DNA from: Dendrocalamus latiflorus
Taxonomy: Eukaryota > Streptophyta > Magnoliopsida > Poales > Poaceae
Assembly: GCA_017311315.1 (NCBI GenBank)
Contig: CM029619.1
Coordinates: forward strand, 28,353,656-28,417,655
DNA length: 64,000 nucleotides
Reading direction: 5' to 3'
The notes beneath the pieces were generated by a model. That model had not been told where the DNA came from, ran no database searches, and saw only the letters and a program-made list of their open reading frames with translations. A program made the translations under genes and the position numbers. Positions 10,456 to 21,580 of the stretch are shown here, piece after piece. Positions within the stretch are counted from its first letter, which is position 1. Each line of letters opens with the position of its first letter.

Positions 10456-12476
10456 TTTGCATCTATTCCTACAAAAGGAGACCTAGGAAGACCTACTACT
10501 ACTAGCTAGCTACCTGTGTTGAATGTAGGCAAGGTAGTGCGAGAACCATCTAGCTGATTTGCATTGCTTCCGCATGGTACTGCCATGCCCTTCCTCCCTC
10601 GACCACGGCCACCACGCCCTCGACCACGCCAACCGAATGCACCTCCGCCCCGAGGCCATCCTGCACCACCACCCCTTCTGGATCCACTGCAAATTTCAAT
10701 ACTGGATTTGTCTCCAAAAAAATCTTCATAATAAATTAGGGTAAAAAAGCCCACAGTTCAAATTGTTGGTTCATATGGCAATGCAATGTCAGTGGTTGGT
10801 AATACTCAATTTTGATTCCACTGCACATTTGATTTGATGGGCACTCTAATAGCATCGGTATATAAGGTATTGAATTCAATAATACTACAACAAACAGGTT
10901 TCAGATGATTTTTTTTAAGAAAAATGGGGAACCCAAAAGTCAGGAGATTCCTGCCCTGCTTGGACTTTGGAGACAGTCCAGTGCCACGCAAACTGTACGA
11001 AACTTGCTGGAGGACCTCTTAACAGGCAGTACCAGCTGATAGCTATTCGTGGAAATGCTAATTAACCTAAAGGGTAAGGACTGCCTAGAAAGCGGGTTTA
11101 GATTAGCAGTAATGTTGAGAAAGTAATGTTTTACAGGTGATATTTCAGGAGAAAGGGACTGATCGATGGTACTAACCTTCCGGAGGGAAATTTGAAGTTT
11201 CCAGCTAGTACATTGAAAGCAAAAGTAGCAGGTGCTGGCGCCTCAATATTTGTTCCAATGACCTCAATTTTCATAGGTTTCCCATCAAGCTGCACATTGT
11301 TGTACCTCTTAACAGCAGCTAGAGCATCCGATCTTCTTGAAAATACCACCTCTGCAGTTCCCTGCAAAATGGAGTCCCAGTAGTCAGCTGGATTATGAGC
11401 ATTTGAACAAAAAAAAAGAAATGTGTGTGAGGGGCATATATTGAAACCAAAAGAAAGTGCGGGGGTAAAAAAACCTTTGATCTTCCCCTCTTGTCATGGT
11501 TAATGGAGTGACGCTTGAGATCGCCAACCTCAGAAAAGAGTTCCTGAGCAAAGTAAATAGTGCATTGTAGACAAAGGTTAGGAGAAAGAGACAATAAAAG
11601 AAGAGAAGTTCGAGATTGCTTTGGAGGACTGGAAATAAATAATTGTGAGCCTTGTGTATCGGTACAGTGAAACGGCGTATTAGTAGGAGTAAGATAAGAT
11701 AAAGAACGAAAATTTCATTTCCATAAGCAATCACTAGCCCATTCTTGTAGTGTACCAGTGGTAAGGCAAGACATACACATAAAAAAAAGAGTTTTTCAGT
11801 TGATTAGGAAGAGGCTGTGGATGAATTGCCATGTTACACTACTACAAAAAGCCTAATACTAGACGGCAAATCAACCGTCTGTGACCGACACTAACACTGA
11901 CGGTTTTAATTTGGACACCGTCTGTATTGATGGCGTCGGAGAAAACGAGTATCACAGATGGTTCTTACCGATAAACCGTCTGTGATACTTTAGTATCACA
12001 AACGGTTTTTATTAATACCCGTCTGTGATAATATGAAATTATCACAAACGGTTTTTAAAAAACCGTCTGTGATAATGGAGCTAGACATTTATTGTGCCAC
12101 TCAGAACCGCATCTGTCTTCATTTTGATCTAGATCTAGCCGGTGCTGCACTCTTTCACTCAGGAGGTAAGCTAGGCGATTTCAGGCCAATTAATTTGGTC
12201 GGAGGAGGTAGAGATTGAGCTTTGAAGATTCATACGTTCCTGGTTGCTCTAGATATGGTTAGTAATGAAATTTATTTTTATTTGCATTACAATTTGGATC
12301 TAAGTTTTGGTGAGTGTTATTGAAGATGGTTTGCATCTACTTGACCATACATGATCAGTTTCCCATCATGTGGGAGGCCAAATTTATCAAAATTGTTGGT
12401 TATATACCTTCAGCGATTGCTGAAGAAATAGCTGTTGTGTTTATAATATGAATTAAGCTAGCAAAGTCGGAATGCA

Positions 12477-13362
12477 TGATCATTGGAATTTAGAGATGAA
12501 GAGTTGATGAATAGAAATTTCAGGATTTGATTATTAGAAATTTAGAACACAGGAGATATTGGTGGATTCGAAATGATTAATGACCCTAGTTGTTTGGAGA
12601 TTTAGACAGCAATTGATCGGTGGATTATATAATTGATGATATTCGTTGCATGGGGATTTAAGCGGTAATTGATTGGAGGATTGTACAATTGATGATATTC
12701 GCTGTTTGGAGTTTTAGACAGCACTCAGTATAAAAAGAGTATGTTCGGTGGATTAATTAAATGATGGTACTCGTTGTTTGGAGTCTTAGACAGCAATCAG
12801 TAAGGTAAGTGTGTCTTTGGTGGATTAAGTCAATTATGGCAATCGTTGTGTGGAGTTTTAGGTAGTAACAATAATACTATGATTAAATAATGATAATGCT
12901 ACCAAAAGCGATTTTTGGCAAATAAAATAACCCGAGCCTCTCCTTTGTTAAGCCATGCATACTATTTATTTGCATTCTGTGTATTGGCTCGCGGAGCACG
13001 GGGTCGGAGTGCTCACGCTCGCTTTTGCGACAAAATTTAGGATCAGGAATCAGATCACTTTGCCTCAGCAACACGACTGGACATGCTGGCGAAGAAAATA
13101 AAGATGTCAAGGGCTAGGTCGCGCACCTCCAGTTGGCTGCCTGTGGGCATGTCCTGAAGGTCCCACCTGTGTGCTTCGTTCTTCCGCTGCTGCAATTTAT
13201 TGATTCGGCCTAATCGGCCCATGAAGTAAGTCTACTACATTTACGCTTCCGCATGATATGTAGTTTGATATTCATTACTGTAACTGTGAGCACTATCTAC
13301 TGATCCAGGGAATAGTGCAGTAATCACAGAGGAATCCGGATATTAATATCTGGGTCCCGACA
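12477..13362 (+). repeat. Truncated 5' LTR of the LARD (last 886 bp)
   Basis: Matches 19077-19962 with an offset of exactly 6600 and no difference that I can find. It ends ...atctgggtcccgaca and is followed directly by a primer-binding site. The left break at 12477 joins CACTA sequence. Confidence 0.88.
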
Positions 13363-14483
13363 GCGATGGTATCAGAGCATATCGACTGCAGGTCGTGACC
13401 TAGTTAGTCTGGTCGTTAGTTTCATGATTAGAATTATTTCTGCAATATTTATTTCCAAAAATATAAGTAGTATTGCTCATTCTCACCTCTCTTGGATGAT
13501 TCTCTCTCACCTAAATGCTGCCTTAGCCGTTTTTACTTCTAGAGCTCTCTTACCTCGAATTCAAAATAGTAACACAAGTGTGAGTGCTAATCTCAATCAA
13601 ATTACCCCCAAATACTTCCCTTTTCTTTCTATTGATTTAAAAGAAAGATTTTGCTCTTCTTATCGTACCCTTACTCCAAAAATTTAAGGTTAGGAACGTT
13701 GAAGATGGTCATGAAGATAAGGTAGTCTCGTTCTAAACAAACTATGCAGATAAACCATGTGCCCTTATGTGTGCTCTCCGAGTAAACGATGTATTGCTGC
13801 AAAATTTCTATTTGGCCCTGTGCACTGTCTTCTTGCCCTCGGGCGTCCTATTTCACAGTCACAGGAAAAGATTGCTTTTAAAAATTTGTGTGGCTCAGTA
13901 TCACTCCAGTTCCCTGGATGTACTCTTTTAAAATTTGAATGGGTTTGGATTACCTTATCCCCACGATTCTATCCTTACCTCATGCTATTCCCTCTCGCCT
14001 CTTGCTGAAAATCCCATCGGATCCATAAAAGAGAAATAACGGGTAACCCAAAACCAAGGCAATCAAGAAGAAGTGAAGACCTTGCAACCTTCCAGTATTT
14101 AAGGAAAACAACATCACTGGGAAGAAGACCACCCACCAACCTCTTGAAGACCAAGACAGCTAGAGTACAATGGATGAATAATGACAATTGTCATTTATTT
14201 AAGGGGGGTAGCACTATGAGACAAAAACGTCGAAAGGCTACGGCAAAGTCAAGGAGCAAGCACCTTGAAGTCTACGACCTATCTAGGAGGACAAGGTATC
14301 ATTCTTCCTTTTTACTTTTTCAAGTTCTAATCCCTATTGTGCAGCTTTTCGTCTCTCTGTGGAGCTAAGGAACTATACGTTGAGCAACACCCCGAAACCC
14401 ATTGCTAGCCAATATAACCCACCTCCACTCTTTCTGCTCTACCGGAATCTCGGGGACGAGATTCTTTTTAAGGGGGGTAGATT
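13363..14483 (+). other. LARD interior: PBS, non-coding spacer, PPT
   Basis: 13367-13378 reads TGGTATCAGAGC, the primer-binding site complementary to initiator-Met tRNA used by many plant LTR elements. The interior has only short frames without retroviral motifs. A polypurine tract (tttttaaggggggtaga, about 14466-14482) precedes the 3' LTR. A second similar purine run, 'taaggggggtag', lies at about 14199-14210. Confidence 0.85.
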
Positions 14484-17400
14484 TGTAACATCCTGAAAAT
14501 TTTAAATTTGAAAATATGAATTTCTTGAATTATTTTTGGCCATATATTCTATTTGGAATTTGGATTTCATTGTGTTTTCCCGATTTTGGGTTGTGATTTC
14601 AAAAGTTGAATAAAGTCATAACAGATAAAGACAAACATTAATAACGCTAAAAAGGAAATATGCAAATACTAGAAAACTGAAATTATAAATACGAATCTGA
14701 AAAGATGATCCAGTATAAAGAGAAGAGAAACTTGAAGCTAAAATATAAAATCTCATTTTAGGGATAATAGCACGAATAGCAATAAAAGTAAATGACAAAA
14801 ATACAAACACCTACACAAAGATATATGGGTATACATATACATACACATATATATAAGTATATATATATATTTAAATTAAGTGGGCCAGCCAAATAATAGT
14901 ATGTAAAATTATATATATACACATATAAACTAAGTAATAATAGAAACTCATTTAATAGTGAGAATTTAAAGCTTGAATTCTAAATGCCATCCACAAATCA
15001 GTAAATTTTAATGCAAGTTGAAGTTCAAAATTAAAAATCCAATATCTAGAAAATAATTAAGCCTATCATTCCTTCCCTTCATTTTTTTTTCCTTACTCTC
15101 TATTACATGTGGGCCATCCCTTTTCCTTTCCCTTCCCCCTCTCTCTCCTCCATTTCTTCCTCTGCCCACTGGGCCCGGCCCCTGCGCCCGCACCCATTTC
15201 TTCTCCTCCTCTCATTTCTCCCGAGCGCCTGCTCCCCCTCTATCTCTTCCTCCTTTCTTCTCATGGCAGAGCTTTCTCCACGTTTTTCTTTCCTGTGCGC
15301 CCGCCACGCCCACGTCAGCGACGCCTGCCGCCGCCCCTGTCCCTCCCTCTCCGTCCGGTCCCGTCGCCTAGCACGTTGACTGGCCGCACCGCACGCCGCA
15401 CGCCCGGCTGTCTGCCCCCACGCGCCGCAAATTTCGGCCGCGCCACGCCCTGCACGCCGCCCGGTCGGCTCTTGGCCTTTAAAGGCGAGGAAGCACTCTT
15501 GTCCGCCCCGCCTCACATCCACCTTCCTTTCACCGCGGGGAATCGACCCCTATGGTCTTGTAGCTCGCCGACCGCCTCCACCCTCTTCACCTCCGGCGAA
15601 CCAAGGAGTGGCCGATTGAAGCCATCCCCGGTCGATTCCTCTGCATTGCAGCTCCGCCGTGGCCCCGCCAGCTCTTCCCCACCATCGTCCGGGCCTCCCA
15701 ACGCCGGTACCTCGCCGGCGCCATGCGCACGCTTGCGCCGCCCATGGCCTCTGCCGCCGGCTCGCCTCAGCCCCCCCTTCCGCTCGGCCAGCTCCAGGGT
15801 AAGCTTCCACCGCACCTACCAATGCTTGTGCATGCTTCAATTTCACCTCTCTTCCCCCACAGCGCCGCCGCCCCGACCTCACCTCGCCGCCGGCCGCCCA
15901 AGCCGCCGCCACAGTTAGCCGACGCCATCTCGGGCCACGCCACCACCCTCATCGTCTTCCTCGTCCTCCCAAGAACCCGATTTGCCGGTCGCCCCAGCCT
16001 CCCCGGCCGCCGTCTGCCGCCGGCGAAGCCAGCCCGAGCGCCGCCGGTATTGCTCTGTTTCGAGCCGACCCCGCGTACACACCTCTTACATAATCCCACC
16101 CCTTCTCACTCGCATGAGGGCCACTGCCCAGTTGGCTAGCCGCCCCGCTCGTTAGGCAGTTGGTCCTGAGTTCAAATCTTGCAGCCGCACCTTTTACATT
16201 AATCTTTTATTTTGATTTTTATTAATCCAATTCAAGCAAGAAAAATTAGGGAAAATTGGAAAGCAATTTAGAGAGGTAATAAATTTAATTAGGATATAAG
16301 TGAGATTATTTAAAATTTAATTACCACATATGAACAAATAATGTGCCCTTGTTATTTAGTCCAAAACAAATTAGTAAAATCAGAGACATTAACTAAAGAT
16401 GACTATGATGAAATGTCCAAATATAATCCTCCCAATTCAGAAGTAGCTAGGTGAACGACAAAATCAAGCCGCTTCATAAAAAAAAAATTTCAGTAAACGC
16501 TATGCCAGAACTATTCAAGATGAAATACATATTTAAATTAGAAAGTCATGATTTTTAATATAGACCCCACCGCTAGCATATCACTAACAAATAAATCCCA
16601 AGTGTGAGATGTCGTTAATAAAGACAGTGGCATTTAGATTAACATTCCACATAAAATAACTATAGAATCTATCGTAAAGACTATTTGCACAACAAAAGCA
16701 GTATATACTTAAGTGATACCGAATTAACTATCTAAAGTATGATTGTCGTTCCTATATCTTTAAAAAGAATCTTAATAAATGAACTATCGGGGAAACAATG
16801 TTGAAAATTATTAACACATCGAATGACCCTTAGCTCAGAATGCAGGATAGATTAAAGTTGGTGTATAACCCTTAGGTCAGGGTTAATGCCCTTGCGATGT
16901 GCAAATTAATGCCATTCAAGAAATAATAAGCTTAAGATTATCCACCAGCGCACATGTCTAATATGACTCATGGAAATTCCTTGATAAATACAAAAATAAT
17001 AAAAAGAGATTATTAATAAAAAGATCAAGTCATCGTATTTTACCACCGGACTTGCCTCAAATCACCTGAATCACCCATCAACTCATAATAAAACTAAAAT
17101 TGAGTTTATTCGGATTTATTTGGATCTTTTGAGTTATTTGCCTTTATTTGTATTCAGTCGTTTATCGCGTAATTAGAAACTGGAGTCCTGAAGATTCTGT
17201 GGATCAAGCGAGAACGAGATCGATGAAGACCAGGAATTAAAGACCATCGCATGAGACAACTTTGTGTGAGCTCAAGACTGCGGTAAACCGCGCCAGGCGA
17301 GTCAATACTTTGATCATGTTGATCCTATGTTCTCTGCAAATTACTTTGTTTTAAATTATCAAATTGCATGCTGTTAATTTATATGCAAATACATGCTTAA

Positions 17401-19962
17401 TTTAATATTCTAGTTATGTGCCCATTGTTTACCTTGAATAATATTACCCCTCCTTTGAAATATTTGAACGTGTGAACCTTGTCGCCATTAGCAAAAATAT
17501 AATAGTAACATTTCGAAAATAAGTCCTTAATTATATGCCAGGCGTAGCATTGATTAGGAACCCGGGGCAAGAAATTGTCCCACGCATCACTTTTAATCCT
17601 GAGAAAAATTGGTTGGGCAGTCATGGTGGTAATGACTGATGTATGTTGGATATGGTTATTTTATATTCCCAAAAACCTCAAAATGCTTATTTATCTGGGC
17701 GGATGGTTCGGGGGTATGGTGCAGGGGTGCACGAGAGTGTGGTTTGTGGTAGAACCGTCCAGATATCACTAAGGACTGAATCTTGTCATATCAACCCGTG
17801 TAAAACAGTACAACCACAAGTCTGTAAAGTACAACTTGGCTTAGTAGAATTACCGGACCCTGAAAGTCATCCTTCCAGGAGGTGGTGTGAGGATGTGCAA
17901 GTGGCAGTCTATGTGACGGCTTGAATGGGACACCGGGTAGGGTGAAGTTCTGCTGTGGCGGGCTAGCAGGGGTGGGGAGCCAGCTGCTAGACGTTCAGAA
18001 GGAGGACATCCCGCACAACGTATGGGACCCACCGCAAGTGGGAACGACCCATAGGGTGAAATGATGGAAGGGGCGAGGTACTTTGAAAAGTCACTGTGAT
18101 GGTCTGCTCAACCACATGGCTAAGGAATCGTGTGGGGCAACGAGTTGACTGTCTCTTGTGGTGAAAGTGTACAAACTCTGCAGAGTCTAAAACTATTCGA
18201 ATAGCCGTGCCCACGGTTAAGGGCGGACATGGGAACTTAACCAGATATAGTTCTATTTCAAAAACTTTGTGGGTGGGAATGGAAATGTGAAGGGCGAAGG
18301 ACTGCCCTGGTTTGAATTGTCCTGGGTGTCGTCCCAGTGGTAAGTTAAGCGGCTATAACGCTGAAAAATGCTATATGGTGCGGATGCCATGTAACGGTGG
18401 ATGGAATCTGGATCGCTATTATTATTGCATTCTCTTGAACATTATGTTTTTGTTCAAAACTGCTAGGTCTCAGGGAATTTTTATGTATCATATTTTGAAA
18501 GTAAAATGTTTTCTCTTCTCACAAAATAAAATATATGGGAAAATAAATAGAGTCGAGAATAATGGAAATGGAAGTTTGTGGTAAAAACATAAATTTATTG
18601 GTGGATCTATGCCGATTATAAAGAGAAAACGATAGTGTGGATTCTGGGAGAAATGAGCCCAAATGGATTTCTAGACTAGATAGATGATTTATATGATTTT
18701 TGGAGTATTAGGAATGCAAAGGTAATGGTTGGATTACAACACTGATGAATTAAATTTCTTGGGTGATATTGGCGATAATGGAATTAATATGATTGGATTA
18801 TACATTAGATGGATGAATTGAATTTCTGAGAATATTGGAGGAATCATAACAAGTAGTGGATTATAATCTTGATAAAGTGTATTCTCGGTGGATGTATACT
18901 AGTGAGTCGTAGATTTGATCATTAATGTATTTGGCAGAGGTATACCAGTGAATTAATTAGTGATAGATAATGGAAAATGAGATTGATTTTTAGAAGAATG
19001 AATTATGGTTTTAGATCAATAACAAAAATGATTGTATATGAATGATTTCGGTGGATTTAAAATCAATGGTGTTAGTTGATCATTGGAATTTAGAGATGAA
19101 GAGTTGATGAATAGAAATTTCAGGATTTGATTATTAGAAATTTAGAACACAGGAGATATTGGTGGATTCGAAATGATTAATGACCCTAGTTGTTTGGAGA
19201 TTTAGACAGCAATTGATCGGTGGATTATATAATTGATGATATTCGTTGCATGGGGATTTAAGCGGTAATTGATTGGAGGATTGTACAATTGATGATATTC
19301 GCTGTTTGGAGTTTTAGACAGCACTCAGTATAAAAAGAGTATGTTCGGTGGATTAATTAAATGATGGTACTCGTTGTTTGGAGTCTTAGACAGCAATCAG
19401 TAAGGTAAGTGTGTCTTTGGTGGATTAAGTCAATTATGGCAATCGTTGTGTGGAGTTTTAGGTAGTAACAATAATACTATGATTAAATAATGATAATGCT
19501 ACCAAAAGCGATTTTTGGCAAATAAAATAACCCGAGCCTCTCCTTTGTTAAGCCATGCATACTATTTATTTGCATTCTGTGTATTGGCTCGCGGAGCACG
19601 GGGTCGGAGTGCTCACGCTCGCTTTTGCGACAAAATTTAGGATCAGGAATCAGATCACTTTGCCTCAGCAACACGACTGGACATGCTGGCGAAGAAAATA
19701 AAGATGTCAAGGGCTAGGTCGCGCACCTCCAGTTGGCTGCCTGTGGGCATGTCCTGAAGGTCCCACCTGTGTGCTTCGTTCTTCCGCTGCTGCAATTTAT
19801 TGATTCGGCCTAATCGGCCCATGAAGTAAGTCTACTACATTTACGCTTCCGCATGATATGTAGTTTGATATTCATTACTGTAACTGTGAGCACTATCTAC
19901 TGATCCAGGGAATAGTGCAGTAATCACAGAGGAATCCGGATATTAATATCTGGGTCCCGACA
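14484..19962 (+). repeat. 3' LTR of the LARD, 5479 bp
   Basis: Starts TGTAACATCCTG after the polypurine tract and ends CCCGACA. The solo LTR at 57168-62667 is a full-length antisense relative of similar length once its nested insertion is subtracted. Internal landmarks: AT repeats near 14830-14870, a GC-rich 1-kb block (15100-16130) that gives long but meaningless open frames in several phases, a tRNA-like module at 16128-16183, and a conserved palindrome CTATTCGAATAG at 18193-18204. Confidence 0.88.
16128..16183 (+). other. tRNA-like A-box/B-box module inside the LARD LTR
   Basis: The stretch has an A-box-like cagttggctagc (16129-16140) and a B-box-like tgagttcaaatcttgc (~16168-16183) at tRNA-like spacing. 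A related module, antisense, lies in the other full LTR copy at 61087-61149, where the B-box core is GAGTTCGATTCCC. I cannot fold a full cloverleaf, so this is tRNA-derived or tRNA-like sequence and not a tRNA gene. Confidence 0.4.
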
Positions 19963-19979
19963 GATATGTTGAATAAGGG

Positions 19980-20258
19980 GTGGAATATATGTACTATCCA
20001 TGCACTGACTGCGAGAATTTAAAGATGTTTAAAAACCGAGGGCAAATTGAAGCGCACTTGATTCAGAGGGGTTTCAAAAAGGGTTATACGTGTTGGACCA
20101 GTCATAGCGAAGTCAACGATCATATGCCGCCGGATGGCATCGTTGGTGAAGTGAATGATATGCCGCCGGATTACATCGCCGGTGAAGTGAATGACATGCC
20201 GCCGGATGATGTCAATTGTTGTTCGGATTCGGATAGGTTGCACGATGAAATCTAGATC
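19980..20258 (+). pseudogene. CACTA transposase N-terminal (transposase-associated domain) fragment
   Basis: The frame reads YYPCTDCENLKMFKNRGQIE then AHLIQRGFKKGYTCWTSHSE. This is the Cys-containing transposase-associated domain that opens TNP2-type CACTA transposases. It is followed by three copies of an in-frame repeat around GEVNDMPPD and stops at 20256-20258 after ~91 residues, so the catalytic DDE part is missing. It lies just right of the LARD and close to the right subterminal repeats, which shows how strongly the element is deleted. Confidence 0.78.
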
Positions 20259-20634
20259 AGATGCTTCGCGTTGTAGAAGAAAACTATGATGAGAGAGAGT
20301 ATGTTAAATTCTGGGTTTTGATATTTACACCACAGACGGTTCGAAAACCGTCTGTGATAACCTTCGATTATCACTAACCCATAAATTTAGACGGTTCAGA
20401 AAACCGTCTGTGATGATGTTTCTGAACCGTCTGTGATGATGTTTCTGAACCGTCTGTAATACGGTTTTGTGTAGTAGTGTTATAGACTAGTACGTGTTGA
20501 GTCCAAGCGAAAGGAATGGTGAGTTTTTAGGGAAGGCAAAAGAAGGAAACAAAAGTGCGGTTTTTTAGGCACAGAGAGAACTAGGAGTAGGAGTTTGTAC
20601 CTTGATGTCCTCGTTGGAAACGGGGTAGTCGAGG

Positions 20635-20950
20635 GTAAAATTTTTGCTTTTTAGCCCAAAATTTGAAAGTTTTTTACATATGGACCCCTAGAGAAAAGAT
20701 TTGCAAAAATGGACCCTTAGCACGGCGCCAAAGGATATGGCGCCCAGGGTCCATAGCACGGCACCATATGCTTTGGCGCCGAGGGTGGACACGTAGGAGC
20801 CACGGTGGCATAGCACGGCGCCAAAGCCCATAGTGCCGTGCTATGTAACAACGGCGCTAACGGCCGTGACGCCGTGCTCTGGGACTTAAGCCTGAGCACG
20901 CCCCCCCCCCCCCGCCGCCCCCCACCCCTCACTCCTCTCTTCAAACAGAC
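20635..20950 (+). repeat. Left long TIR of the PMD-carrying element
   Basis: Inverted counterpart of 24362-24679. It contains repeated agcacggcgcc motifs and reverse-complement partners, so the TIR itself can form internal hairpins. It ends in a C/G-rich stretch near 20900-20935. Confidence 0.8.
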
Positions 20951-21580
20951 ACAAGCCCACCACCGCCCCTCTCTTCCCCCTCCAAATCCACTCCAATCCG
21001 TTGATTTTTCTCGTGATTTTGCTTCCAAACCGAGCAAGCAAGGTGAACTCTCTCCCCTCCCTTGATTTTTTTCCAATAGATATGGATTATTTGAGCTACA
21101 TTTCGTGGGGCAAGATTTGAAACCCTAGATGAAATTAGTTGGATTTGGCTCGGTTTTAGGTTGGATTTGCAATAGATATGCGTAATGTAAGAGTAGTCAT
21201 GGGTGTAGATTCATTTTTAGGGTTTGATTTGAGTGAGATTGATAAATGTTTAGAAATAGGTATGTTTTTAGAGTTTGTTTGCTTGTTTACAAATAGGTAT
21301 GTTTGCTTGTTTAGAAATAGGTACAAGTGTAGATTCTTTTTTAGGTTTAGAAATAGGAAATATTGGTAAAAGTGATGAATGTTGGAGAGAAATTAGCGAT
21401 TAATGATATTAGTAATTTAGTTTATCCAATATGGTATATCGGTTTTCGTTAATAGTTATAGCATCATTCCAGTCAGGTTAACGGTGTTAGGTCTAGAGTG
21501 CATAATTTTTAGATATTTTGTTATTCTTATCATTAACGTATTTTGTTATTCTTATCATAACGTATTTTTGAATGCACAGG

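Larger units (their letters stand above)
12477..19962 (+). mobile_element. LARD-type retrotransposon (long LTRs, non-coding interior), 5' LTR truncated
   Basis: The order is truncated 5' LTR (12477-13362), primer-binding site, a 1.1-kb interior, polypurine tract, and a full 3' LTR of 5479 bp (14484-19962). The interior has no gag or pol, so the element would depend on proteins supplied by another element. The 5' LTR keeps only its last 886 bp. Those bases look identical to 19077-19962 on line-by-line reading, implying a very recent insertion followed by a large deletion. It sits in the CACTA element. No TSD can be checked because the left end is gone. Confidence 0.85.
11837..20479. mobile_element. 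CACTA (En/Spm) element, 8.6 kb including a nested retrotransposon, TSD TTA
   Basis: The ends are CACTACTACAAAAAGCC (11837) and the reverse complement CACTACTACACAAAACC (20479). They are flanked by the 3-bp TSD TTA at 11834-11836 and 20480-20482. Both ends carry subterminal arrays of accgtctgtgat and its reverse complement (11874-12074 and 20335-20470), the usual transposase-binding repeat layout of CACTA elements. The only coding remnant is a transposase-associated domain at 19980-20258. Most of the interior is a LARD retrotransposon (12477-19962). The element lies in intron 2 of the ALY/REF gene. Confidence 0.92.

Noticed and set aside
15109..15918. 269-residue open frame in plus strand
   Set aside because: It sits in the GC-rich block of the LARD LTR; the same block in the solo LTR gives different frames, so it is not coding.
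16128..16183. A genuine tRNA gene
   Set aside because: Only box-like motifs can be matched; acceptor and anticodon stems cannot be paired by eye.
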